64,000 nucleotides of DNA from Croceicoccus marinus (GTDB lineage: Bacteria; Pseudomonadota; Alphaproteobacteria; Sphingomonadales; Sphingomonadaceae), in assembly GCF_001661675.2 (NCBI RefSeq), contig NZ_CP019602.1:124001-188000 (forward strand), given 5' to 3'. Positions 7,816 through 16,800 of the stretch are shown here, piece by piece. The translations under genes and the position numbers were made by a program. The first letter of the stretch is position 1. Each line of letters opens with the position of its first letter. Below the pieces are notes generated by a model. The model worked only from the letters and a program-made list of their open reading frames with translations. It was not told the DNA's origin and ran no database searches.

Positions 7816-8916
7816 CTAATCTAAGTAGCCATCCCGCTCTATCGCCTCTGTCAACCGCGCCGCCTTCTCCGGCGTGTCAACATAGGGCGACAGAATTGGC
7901 CGTTGCCCAAAGAGATGCCGCCAGGTCATTCGCAGATGGCCAGGCTCGAACTCCGCGTCGACATGCACCGTGGGCACGGTCGCGGCATATTGCCGAACCA
8001 AGTCGTCGCACGAGCGGTCCCGAGCGATATAGAGCCGATAGCCGAACTGGGCGACCGTCCGGTTGATCTTACGAACCTTCGCCTTGTCGCTCAACACACG
8101 ATGCCGCACAACGCTGTTCACAGGGCGAAGACGTGTCGATCCGCGAAGAACCATACCTGCATCGATCGGGAAAATGAACTCGATCTCTCCGCTTTCAGGG
8201 TAGGGCGTGCGGGCATGGGCTGATTGGTTCGGATCATAAAAGCAGACAGGATTGTCGGTAGTCAGGAACGGCGAGCCGGTCTTGTTATGGAGGACCTCGA
8301 AGCCCATGCGGAAGGCTAAATCGCCACTACCCACAATGTCCTCGAGCATATTGGCGAGGCTCTGCTCAGGATTGATGCCGACAGGGACGCGATCAAGCTT
8401 CCCAGCATATTCTGCTAGATTGGCGGGCAGCGCCCCGATCGCTTCTAAAGTCTGAATCTCCGCGCGCATCTTTTGTGCAAGGAGATATTCATGTCGTTCA
8501 CGCGCCGCCGGCACACGCGCCATCAGAATCGCAACCATGCCGAGTAGATTGAAGGAAATCGCCGGCGACAAGCGCTTCGCACGCGCGGCGGCGACAGTGA
8601 CAGGCCACACAGTCTCCACACGATTCCAATGATCTTCCCAAGACGTGTCATCACGACCGCCATCCTTGGATGGCAGCGAATAATATAGTTTGCGATACCC
8701 GATCGAGCCAGGCTGTGATGGCTGCGGATCATCAGGTTTGTCGTCAAAGTAAGCCCAGACTCGGCCGTCCGGGCCCGTGAAACCCGCCATATAGGTGATC
8801 GACAGATAGTGATGTTTGCGAAGCTTTCTCCCCGCCCCACCGCTACCGGCCTTGAGTTGGCTGAAAGGAACAACATCGCCATCGGTAGGGACTAGCCCCC
8901 AATTCCAACGAAACAT
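7816..8916 (-). CDS. DUF4238-domain protein
   Basis: A protein of 366 residues from ATG 8916, chosen because GAGG lies four bases upstream; ATG at 8937 is an alternative. It opens with the DUF4238 pattern 'KHHYLSITYMAGFTGPDG' (His-Tyr-Leu then Phe), and about two thirds of the way along has the characteristic 'SPFLTTDNPVCFYDP' segment. The biochemical function of DUF4238 is not known; such genes are frequent singletons in accessory and defence-rich regions. It follows the TIR-like effector gene by about 90 bp on the same strand, so it may be the last gene of that operon, or an independent passenger. Confidence 0.75.
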   Translation of the reverse strand: MFRWNWGLVPTDGDVVPFSQLKAGSGGAGRKLRKHHYLSITYMAGFTGPDGRVWAYFDDKPDDPQPSQPGSIGYRKLYYSLPSKDGGRDDTSWEDHWNRVETVWPVTVAAARAKRLSPAISFNLLGMVAILMARVPAARERHEYLLAQKMRAEIQTLEAIGALPANLAEYAGKLDRVPVGINPEQSLANMLEDIVGSGDLAFRMGFEVLHNKTGSPFLTTDNPVCFYDPNQSAHARTPYPESGEIEFIFPIDAGMVLRGSTRLRPVNSVVRHRVLSDKAKVRKINRTVAQFGYRLYIARDRSCDDLVRQYAATVPTVHVDAEFEPGHLRMTWRHLFGQRPILSPYVDTPEKAARLTEAIERDGYLD

Positions 8917-9008
8917 CGATCCTCGAGGAAAATGCATTTAGTTATCGACGTCCTTGAAATGGTCACCGGGTAGGCGCCGCCCAATGACCGGCGATTGACC
9001 TCGCCGTT

Positions 9009-9938
9009 CTAATTTTTCTCGATTAGCGAAGCGCGAACACCCATTTCCTCGATGATGGCACTGATCCGATCGATCACGGGGCCGAGCGCCACAGCCCTAG
9101 CACTAGCTTTGTCAGCAGTTGCGTAAGGAAGCGGCGTCAGACCCTTGAAGTCGGAGGGCAGTATCACATCGGTGCGTTGCGGCACCAGCAACAGAGTCCG
9201 ATGGCGGCCAAGGCGGGACATGAAAAAGCCGAGCTCGAAGATGACGTTGTCGCGCGGGACCTCCGATGTCTTGCCGCGGGCCGTGACGAGATCATCGGGC
9301 TCGCAGAGCGCAACGCCGAAGTCGGCAATGTTGACCTGCTCCTCGAGGGCTTCGATCGGATAGCCGCCGGCCGGAAAGATCATGTCGTCGCTCCAGATCT
9401 CAATGTCCGCATCGTGGGAAAGCCCGACGCGAATGGACTTTGCGATCGGTAGCGCCTCCGCAGAGCAGATCATGAACACCCGGGGGCGTATATTGGCACG
9501 GTTGACGAAGCGATTCCGCTGTTCGAGCCGCCCAGCAAGGTCCTGGGCGACGAGGCGCCACATCTCGGGATGCGCTTCGCCGACCTCGGCAAACTTCTCA
9601 TAGCCAACTTTCAACGTGACCACGTTCTCGACCGCTTCGATGGTCGCGGATCGGCCGACACTGGGATTTATGGCCGACATTTCGCCGATGGTGCAGGGTG
9701 GCTCGCGGTGATAGAGGCGCACCCCGTTGATGATGATCAGGCCTCGGCCGGACAGCAGAAAATGTACCGACCGATCGCTGCCACCTTGCTCGATGATATT
9801 CTTGCCCGCGGCGAATTCGACCAAGTCGCCGGCATCGGCAAAGGCCGCAGCGATCGTCTCGTTGCCGCGAATAATCTTCTGGCCGAGCAGCGCGTCGATC
9901 AACACTGCGCGATCCTCATATCGTTTCTTCAAGCTCAA
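9009..9938 (-). CDS. Pycsar-like effector: cyclic-nucleotide-binding domain fused to TIR-like domain
   Basis: About 309 residues from a TTG at 9938. I prefer this start because AGGAGG lies five bases upstream and the TTG overlaps the JAB stop as TTGA; an ATG at 9995 would add 19 residues. Domain order: a Crp-like cyclic-nucleotide-binding beta-roll (about 25-140; 'FAAGKNIIEQGGSDRSVHFLLSGRG', 'IGEMSAI') joined to a TIR-like nucleotide-binding domain (about 150-260). The latter has 'RVFMICSAEALPIAKSIR', 'IEIWSD' and the hallmark 'PRDNVIFELGFF' with its conserved Glu. There is no HTH, so it is not a Crp regulator. Known PycTIR effectors bind cyclic pyrimidine nucleotides and then degrade NAD+, killing the infected cell. 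The same activity is inferred here; the ligand is unknown. Confidence 0.88.
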   Translation of the reverse strand: MSLKKRYEDRAVLIDALLGQKIIRGNETIAAAFADAGDLVEFAAGKNIIEQGGSDRSVHFLLSGRGLIIINGVRLYHREPPCTIGEMSAINPSVGRSATIEAVENVVTLKVGYEKFAEVGEAHPEMWRLVAQDLAGRLEQRNRFVNRANIRPRVFMICSAEALPIAKSIRVGLSHDADIEIWSDDMIFPAGGYPIEALEEQVNIADFGVALCEPDDLVTARGKTSEVPRDNVIFELGFFMSRLGRHRTLLLVPQRTDVILPSDFKGLTPLPYATADKASARAVALGPVIDRISAIIEEMGVRASLIEKN

Positions 9939-10498
9939 TCGTTCCTCCTGTTGATGTCGTTCCTGCGCCACCAGCCTGACCGCGTCCAAGGCCATAGCGT
10001 AGGCCTGCCGGAAAGGGTCGGATCATCGGGCGGCCTCGGCTGAATGCGGATCTCGACCCGCGTCGGCGCCGATCCTGGCGTGAAGGCCGTTGCGCCAAGT
10101 TCGATGCGCTCGCCGCCGTCGAGGCGGATGATGAGCAGGACCGCGAACAACGGCGCGTCGGAACCGTCTTCTACGATCAGCTGCATCTGCGCCAGATCGG
10201 TAGTGCTCGGAACCGGCAGGTAGAGGGGATGGGAATGCCACTCGCCCAGATAGTTGAAACGCGCATAGTCGGCGCCGGTTCGGCGGAAGAAGCTCCGTAT
10301 GAAGCGACGATGCTTCTTGGGATGGCGAACGAAGCAGCTCTCGGTTCCGCCCGAACGCTGAACCGACAGACCAACCACGCGGAATTCTTCGTCGGCGACG
10401 TGCTCGCCCACAAGCACACCGCCAATTTCACGGGTGCCGGCGCGCGACAGCGCTTTTTCGAACTTCGCGATGAGATCAGGCGGTAGCGTTACGATCAT
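9935..10498 (-). CDS. JAB/JAMM-family isopeptidase (Cap3-like)
   Basis: The 187-residue protein has a complete JAMM zinc-protease signature: Glu24 in 'REIGGVLVGEH', then H88-S-H90 in 'GEWHSHPLYLPVPSTTD', with Ser98 and Asp101. Such enzymes remove ubiquitin-like or C-terminal conjugates; in type II CBASS the relative Cap3 reverses the attachment made by Cap2. The start overlaps the E2-E1 stop by 23 bases and follows an AAGGA site. Its stop overlaps the effector start. It therefore almost certainly acts as the deconjugating partner of the E2-E1 protein, here in a cyclase-based system rather than one with a CD-NTase. The C-terminal 20 residues are Trp/Arg-rich and not part of the core. Confidence 0.9.
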   Translation of the reverse strand: MIVTLPPDLIAKFEKALSRAGTREIGGVLVGEHVADEEFRVVGLSVQRSGGTESCFVRHPKKHRRFIRSFFRRTGADYARFNYLGEWHSHPLYLPVPSTTDLAQMQLIVEDGSDAPLFAVLLIIRLDGGERIELGATAFTPGSAPTRVEIRIQPRPPDDPTLSGRPTLWPWTRSGWWRRNDINRRND

Positions 10499-12179
10499 GA
10501 CGTTCCTTGATCAGGCGCTGCACGGTGGCCAAGCCTTCTGGATCCATTGCCGGCGTGGCTTCCGGCTCCGGTTGGCCGAGGTCGATCGGAAAGGTGTGGA
10601 ACGGCTGCAGGAAGAGCCATTCCGCCTTCAGCCCGATCAGATAAGCAGAGACGGGAAAAGCCGACTCGCCGGGCGACAGGAGCGTGTCGATAGCGAAGCG
10701 CGTGGCGTGCGCTGCGATCACGGCAACGTCGGCATCATCGGCGATCATCAGGCCATTCAAAGCGTCGATCCCGTACCCCGCGGTTGCGCGCGGTGCGACG
10801 ACGTTCTTCTCCGCGCACACCGCTTCGATCCGCGTTCGCGCGATTTGCGGCGCAGGATCGAGACCGGGCCGCGACCGGGCGATCATACCGCCGAACCCGC
10901 CACCATAAATCTCCAGCCACAGGAGCGGCTTCCGGGCTGCGGCGACAACCGACCCGAGCAAGTTAAACACGCGCGCATTGGCGGTTGCGTCGATGATCAG
11001 GTCACAGGTCTGCAAAAGCGCCAGCACGCCGTCGATGCTGCCGCTGCTCTCCTGTCCGGCGAGCTGCTGACGGCGCACGGTGCACTTGGCGGCCGGCGCG
11101 ATCATCTCGATTCGGCGCCTCAGCCCCTCAGCCTTGTGATCGCCGACCGCGTCCCAGTCGAGATCGTGCCGAACGAGATTTTCGGGAAGCATCACATCGT
11201 CATCGATAAACAGGAAATTGCCGACGCCGCTGCGGGCCAGGCTGGTTGCGATCTTGCCGCCAGCCGAGCCGCACCCGACAAGACCCACGGTCATGGTCCT
11301 AAGGGCCGCGCGAGATGGCTCCATGCGACCGCCGCCGTCCTCGGGAAGGCATTTGAATTCTGTGACGGTGTCGGTCCCGTCCTTCACCCAGAACAGACGG
11401 GCGACGCCATCTGCATGCACCAGGCACATATCCAGCACGTCAGAGACATAGCCCTCGGGATAGCTGCAGCCCGCTTCGGCCAGAGCCTTCTTCAACCCGG
11501 ACGCAGTTCCCTGCGCAGGAATCGGCATTCCGGCTGGTAGAATGGCGACATGCCCTTTCAGGGTCAGGCTAGACGCCTTCAGGGCTTCCGGAACCGTCGG
11601 GTCACGCCAAACAGGGTCTTCATCGCCGACAGTCAGCGGGATCACGACGTGCGTCGTCGAGCGCATCAAAAAGTCCATCGGGAGCAGTTGCGGGCCTGGC
11701 GTTGCATCGAGCTTGCTCGCAAGCGCCCGGGTCAGGACAAAGCCCACGGTCGAAGCGCGCAGTTGCTGACCCAGGCTTTCAACATGGCGCGATGGCAGGA
11801 CCGGATGCGCATCGGCATCATTCGGCGTCTCACCGTGCAATAGCCGGTAAGCACTCTCGACCATCTGGGCACCCGTGATGTCGGGCGTCCAATTGTCCGG
11901 GCCCCATTCGAGGCAAAGTTCGCCGCGCCCCCATTGGTGCTCCGACCAGCGCTCGGGGGATTGGGGAAGAACCGAGATCGGGGTGTAAGGAAATGTCTGC
12001 GGATATATCAGCCGGATCGGATAGCGCTTCGCGCCGATCTCGATTTCGGCATCGAAGCAAAGCCGGACCTGATCGTCGAAATACATGCTGGCGACGGTGA
12101 ACCAGGCCTCCCGCCCTTCAAGGTCGGCAAGGGCCGCCTGTTCGGATGTCAGGCGGCCCAGATCACGCATATACCACAT
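10476..12179 (-). CDS. E2-E1 fusion (Cap2-like ubiquitin-transfer protein)
   Basis: A 567-residue fusion. The N-terminal region (about 1-120) is an E2-like fold with a candidate catalytic Cys89 in 'GELCLEWGPDNW', the Cys-x-x-W/x-x-N-W pattern of Cap2 proteins. A linker domain (about 120-290) follows. The C-terminal ThiF/E1 domain (about 295-520) has the nucleotide-binding 'VGLVGCGSAGGKIA' loop, 'FLFIDDD' and 'ENLVRHDL', with a candidate E1 Cys455 in 'IEAVCAEKN'. Type II CBASS Cap2 adenylates the C-terminus of its CD-NTase and conjugates it to cellular targets, priming second-messenger synthesis. Here the start codon overlaps the cyclase stop (ATGA), so the cyclase is the expected substrate. 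That substitution is inference. Confidence 0.9.
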   Translation of the reverse strand: MWYMRDLGRLTSEQAALADLEGREAWFTVASMYFDDQVRLCFDAEIEIGAKRYPIRLIYPQTFPYTPISVLPQSPERWSEHQWGRGELCLEWGPDNWTPDITGAQMVESAYRLLHGETPNDADAHPVLPSRHVESLGQQLRASTVGFVLTRALASKLDATPGPQLLPMDFLMRSTTHVVIPLTVGDEDPVWRDPTVPEALKASSLTLKGHVAILPAGMPIPAQGTASGLKKALAEAGCSYPEGYVSDVLDMCLVHADGVARLFWVKDGTDTVTEFKCLPEDGGGRMEPSRAALRTMTVGLVGCGSAGGKIATSLARSGVGNFLFIDDDVMLPENLVRHDLDWDAVGDHKAEGLRRRIEMIAPAAKCTVRRQQLAGQESSGSIDGVLALLQTCDLIIDATANARVFNLLGSVVAAARKPLLWLEIYGGGFGGMIARSRPGLDPAPQIARTRIEAVCAEKNVVAPRATAGYGIDALNGLMIADDADVAVIAAHATRFAIDTLLSPGESAFPVSAYLIGLKAEWLFLQPFHTFPIDLGQPEPEATPAMDPEGLATVQRLIKERHDRNATA

Positions 12180-13750
12180 CAGGCGAAGCCTGCCGGCTTG
12201 GTCGGCGTGGCATCGCGGTTCGGAAAGCGGAAGGCGCTCGGTGCCGCAGCGGCCGGCGCGGCAATGACCGGCTCCAGAAGCGCCATCGACATCGCGGCCT
12301 TGGCGGCCGCAGCCGTCGCATCCCCTTCGTCAGCAAGCTCCTCGAGCGCCACCTCATAGGTCAGGCCTGAGCGCTTCCGGCTGGATCCGAAAATCTCCTG
12401 GCCAGCGTCGGAGCACCACCCATAAGCGACCGACCCGACCGCGGTCTCATCCCCCGCACACCGACGCTGCTCGTTCTCCGAAGCGAGGATGGCCCGTCCC
12501 GTTGCGCAGCGGATCATCGACCCCTTCATGCCCAGGCGCGTCAGTGCGACGGGACCAGCATCAAATCCGATTGCGATCCCTAGGCCGGCAACGTCGATGC
12601 CCTTGTCCTCGAGCAACTCCAAAGCGCGGTCGAAGCCGCTGCGCAGTCCGCCCGCGCACAGGATCGCCGCGCTTGCGCTCGCTTCGGTATCGGTGGTCTG
12701 CGCGGTACCTTCGCCGATGACACCGTGGACGCAGTCGCCGATGAACCGGATTTTGCGCCCCCCGAAATCCTCAGTGAGGACGGCGTCGAGTTCAGCGCGC
12801 AGCACATGTAGTGCCCGCACGACGTCCATTGCGTCATCGTCGTCATCGATATGGTCGGCAACATAAGCGGTGAAGCCGTCGATGTCCGCATAGATCGAGA
12901 TCGCGTCGTTGCGGCGCGAATTGCCGGGCGTCAGTACCTCCAGATCGAGATCGGCAAACGGCGGTGTATGCCCGCTAAACGAAAACTTGCCGATCGGATT
13001 GACTTCCAGGTCCTTTTTCCAATCCTGGACGATGCCATCGGCGGTCACGGCGAGCGCCGCTACCTCCTGGCTGTCGCCCACCTCGGTTGCGGTCAGCGCG
13101 CTGGCGTCTTCGTCATCCACTTCATCCAGATCAATGGCGCCGCGCGCTTCGTTGGACAGATAGATGCCGGTAGCCGTTCCACCCCCGGCGCGCTTGGCGG
13201 CATGGTTTGCGGGCACGCCCAGGAAGAGCGGCTCGGAACTGCCACGGCGGCCGTTCCGCACCGCCAGGGCCAGGCCCGTGTCAATGCCGACCCTGACCTT
13301 TGCCGATGGAATCTTCTCGTCACCATCCTCGCCGGTCTTGGCCAGGACATCCATAATCAGTTGGCCGATCGCTACCGCCTTGTGCACGCGCGCGGCCTCG
13401 TCGCCATACGGCTTGGCGACCACTAGGTGCAGCCGTTGATTGTGGAAATCGACCTGAATCGCATCCACCGCGGCAATGATCCGGTAGACGGCGCGATAAT
13501 GAAGGTTGAGAAAGCGAAAAGTCCGCTTGTGGCACGTCTCGCCTTCGACCTCGGTCGACTGCAGCATCTCGCCCAAGTTGAGAATGTCTACATAAACATG
13601 GACGCCCTCGACGCGATACGCCTTGTTCCGCGCGAGCCCATGCAGATCGGTATCGCGCACATAATCCTTGATCTCGACCGTCTCGACCTCCTTCAAGCGG
13701 GTTGCCACCCGCTTGTCGGTTGTCTCGATCTTCCACACCTTCTTCGCCAT
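12179..13750 (-). CDS. Tandem class III nucleotide cyclase (Pycsar-like), first gene of defence operon
   Basis: 523 residues from ATG 13750 (MAKKVWKI). Two class III cyclase homology domains are visible. The second (about 283-430) has both metal-binding Asp regions: 'YADIDGFTAY' (D289, D291) and 'RKIRFIGDCVHGV' (D339). The first (about 48-195) keeps 'VHVYVDILNLGEML' (D55) and 'VRVGIDTGLALA', but where the second Asp belongs it reads 'RLHLVVAK', so it looks non-catalytic. A low-complexity Ala/Pro tail (about 495-523) ends in KPAGFA. PycC-type cyclases make cCMP or cUMP after phage infection; which nucleotide this one makes cannot be read. The divergent promoter with paired palindromes lies just upstream. 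The tail is a plausible conjugation site for the E2-E1 protein. Confidence 0.88.
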   Translation of the reverse strand: MAKKVWKIETTDKRVATRLKEVETVEIKDYVRDTDLHGLARNKAYRVEGVHVYVDILNLGEMLQSTEVEGETCHKRTFRFLNLHYRAVYRIIAAVDAIQVDFHNQRLHLVVAKPYGDEAARVHKAVAIGQLIMDVLAKTGEDGDEKIPSAKVRVGIDTGLALAVRNGRRGSSEPLFLGVPANHAAKRAGGGTATGIYLSNEARGAIDLDEVDDEDASALTATEVGDSQEVAALAVTADGIVQDWKKDLEVNPIGKFSFSGHTPPFADLDLEVLTPGNSRRNDAISIYADIDGFTAYVADHIDDDDDAMDVVRALHVLRAELDAVLTEDFGGRKIRFIGDCVHGVIGEGTAQTTDTEASASAAILCAGGLRSGFDRALELLEDKGIDVAGLGIAIGFDAGPVALTRLGMKGSMIRCATGRAILASENEQRRCAGDETAVGSVAYGWCSDAGQEIFGSSRKRSGLTYEVALEELADEGDATAAAAKAAMSMALLEPVIAAPAAAAPSAFRFPNRDATPTKPAGFA

Positions 13751-13788
13751 GATATTGAAATCCCTGTTCCTTTTCCGCTCAAGGCAAT

Positions 13789-13854
13789 TTGCCAGCAGAT
13801 TTGTTGGTAATCTATAAGCCATGTTTTTCCGTTTGCCAACAAAATTGATGGCAG
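13789..13854. promoter_or_regulatory. Pair of similar imperfect palindromes in the divergent promoter
   Basis: Two 22-bp sites, 13789-13810 and 13833-13854, both start TTGCCA and carry a TGG near the other end (TGGTAA and TGGCAG). Each is an imperfect palindrome (18 and 16 of 22 positions symmetric) and they resemble one another. Their starts are 44 bp apart, about four helical turns. They lie between the cyclase start (13750) and the ATPase start (13896), so one regulator could control both directions. Confidence 0.5.
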
Positions 13855-13895
13855 CTAGGAGTCTGAAAGGTGTTGATCAGGGAGGAACGTCGACG

Positions 13896-16800
13896 ATGGC
13901 GTATAAATTCAATCCGGCCTTTCAGTCTGATGACGAGGCTGTATCGAATTTTATCGTTCGACAGCGCGAGCTCGCGGAAATCTTGACGATCCTGCGCGGC
14001 GAGACGGCAGTGCCCCGGGTCGTTCTGGTCGCGCCGCGAGGTGCTGGAAAAACGACCTTGTGCCGGCGTGTGCTGGCTGAAATCAGGGCCGATGAAACAC
14101 TGTACACATCCTGGCAGCCGATTTTCCTTGGCGAAGAAAGCTACACGGTCACCACGCCGGGCGAATTCTTCCTCGAATGTCTGTTTTATCTCGCCGACGA
14201 TGCCGGCGACGCGAGCCTCAAGGCCCTGCACCGCGAAGCCGTAGCAATCTCCGACGAGACGATCCTGCTGCAGCGCTGCCTGGAGATCTTGCACGACGTC
14301 GCGATAGCGACTGGCAAGCGACTGCTTGTGGTTGTCGAGAACTTCCACATGCTGCTGAACGATCAGATCGGCGGCGACCGTTCAACCCTTCTGACTGCCT
14401 TGGCCGACGAAACGCTCTTCGGCGTACTTGCAACTTCTGTTGCGCAATCGAGCGACGAGAGTTCGGGCCGCGCCCTCGAGGGCTACCGCATGCTGCCGCT
14501 TCGGCCGCTGACGCTTGAGGAATGCCATGCATTATGGGCCTACCTTACCATGCATGACGTGCCGCGCGCCCGCATCCGGCCCTTGCAGATTCTGACCGGC
14601 GGAAGTCCGCGACTAATCCATATTCTTGCGGATTTCATGCGCACGCCTTCGCTTGGCGATCTCATGGAAAACCTCAATCAGCTGATCGATCAGAACACCG
14701 AATATTTCAAAAGCCAGCTCGACATGCTCCCAGCAGTCGAGCGGAAGGTGTTCGCCGCACTGCTCGACGCATGGGATCCGAGCACCGCAAAGCAGATCGC
14801 GGAGGCAGCGCGGGTCAATGTGAACACGGCCTCCGCCATGCTTGGTCGGTTGAGCGACCGCGGTTCGGTGATCAAGGAGCAAGGTCGCGGACGATCGGCG
14901 CTATATTACGCCGCCGAGCGGCTGTTCAATATCTACTACCTGATGAGGCGGCGCAGCCATCCTTCGAGCCGGGTCCGCGCACTTGTCGCTTTCATGACCG
15001 AATATTACGATCGTGACGAACTGGTCGCGACGACAGCCAAACTCGTCGATGAAGCCTGCCGATTTGAGCCCGCCAAGCGGGCCGACTATCACTGGGCCTT
15101 CGACGCTATTTTGACGGGGCAGCCCGAGACGGTCCGCGCACGTATCCTCGCGCAGACGCCCGCTGATTTCCTCCAGTCGCTGCGTCAGGACGGTTTGCCG
15201 GCGGAAGTCGCGCCAAGCTTGATCGAAGCGGAATTCGACGAGAGCGACGGCGATGCCGCTGTTGACAGGCTTCTTCGCGAGGCACACGACGCGCTCGAGA
15301 GCGACGATACCGACCGGGCGAAGGCTTTGCTCGCTGATGCCGCCGCTATCTCCCCATCGAACCCGATGCCATTCATACAGTTGGCATTCACGCATCTTCA
15401 ACTCCACGAACATGAGGAATCCGTTCTGGCGGCCGAGCGCGTCGTGGAACAAGAGCCGGACAATCCCGGCACACATTCGATATACGGGCTGATGCTGTCG
15501 TTCGCCGACCAGACCGAGGAAGCCGAGGCGGCATTCAATCGCGCGTTGGAAATCGACCCCAGCTGCGCGCCGGCGATCCTTCATCTGGCGCGTTTGCGAG
15601 ATCGGAATGATGATGAAGATGGTGCGCTCTATTTGTATCGCAGGGCGGCTGCGCTCGGCGAGTTGACAGATGACGCGACCGCGCACTTTGCCAGAATCCT
15701 GATGCGTCAGGACAAGGAGGATGAAGCCGAGGCAGTGCTTCGTCAGGCGCTCGAGGATCATTCTGATCGTTCCGAAGCCAGGCACCTCTTGGCCAGCTTG
15801 CTGAGCGGAACCGGTCGTGCGCCAGAGGCGATAATGCTGCTCCGGGATGTGGCCGAGTACGGCGACGATTGGATGGCCTGGGCCGATCTCGGCGCCTTTC
15901 TCTCAGCCGAGGGAGAATTTGCCGAGGCCCGCGCTGCACTAGATCGGAGCATTGCGACCGGCGCCGATAGCCCTGTGATCTACCGGATGCTGGCAACTGC
16001 CATGCGCAATTTGGGCGAACCTTTCGAAGCGATTGCCAAGTTAGTCGACGCCATGCTGGAAAAGTATGCCGACGATGCCTGGGCATGGATTGCGGCCGGA
16101 GATATTTATAGCGCGAGCCGTCAGCGAGATCGCGCCGAGAAGGCCTATCGCCACGCCACGACCCTCGAGGATGGCGAGCCGGCCTGGGTCAGGCTGGCGC
16201 GCCTGCTGATGGAGAAATCGGCTTCGGATACCGAGGCGGAGTCGGCACTGCGGAAGGCCGTCGAGGCAGTTCTTGAAAGCGGTGCATGCGGTCCGATGCG
16301 CGAAGTTGCCGAGCTACTCGTCCATCATGGCGACGATGACGACGCGCTCGAATTGCTGAACGAGGCGCTTGCCGCAAATGAAGACTGCTATTGCAGTCTT
16401 GTACTCCAGGGGGACATCGCGGCCCGTCGGCATAACGAGGATGGTGCGCGCGAACATTTCGAAGCCGCCCTAGCCCTGAATGACATTGGCGTATCGGCGC
16501 TGACGGGACTCGCGCGTATCTCTGCGCCTTCCGAAGCGAAGGCATTGATTGGCCGGGCGATGGAGGCTGACCCCGACAATCCCAAATGCCTTTTAGCGCG
16601 TGCGCAGTTGACCGATCGCGAACTGCAGTTCCGGATCGAGGACGGCTCCGAAGCGCTCAAACGCGACCCGGATCTGACCGAGGCACGGCTATTTCTCGCG
16701 CCGCTCGAAGCCAAGCGTGGCGATATCCAGGCGGCAATCGGCCATCTCGGTGCCGCACTGCCGGAATTGGAGACGCGCCGTGAGCTCATTCCGAGCTTTG

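Noticed and set aside
9009-9938. Cyclic-nucleotide-binding protein as a Crp/Fnr transcription regulator
   Set aside because: There is no helix-turn-helix; the second domain has TIR-like PRDNVIFELGFF and the gene is operonic with a cyclase.
10476-12179. Ordinary ThiF/MoeB sulfur-carrier adenylase
   Set aside because: The N-terminal E2-like domain with its Cys and the linked JAB gene fit Cap2; no thiamin or molybdopterin gene is nearby.
9009-13750. Type II CBASS
   Set aside because: The nucleotide-producing enzyme is a class III cyclase with GD/DID metal motifs, not a CD-NTase, and the effector binds through a Crp-like domain.
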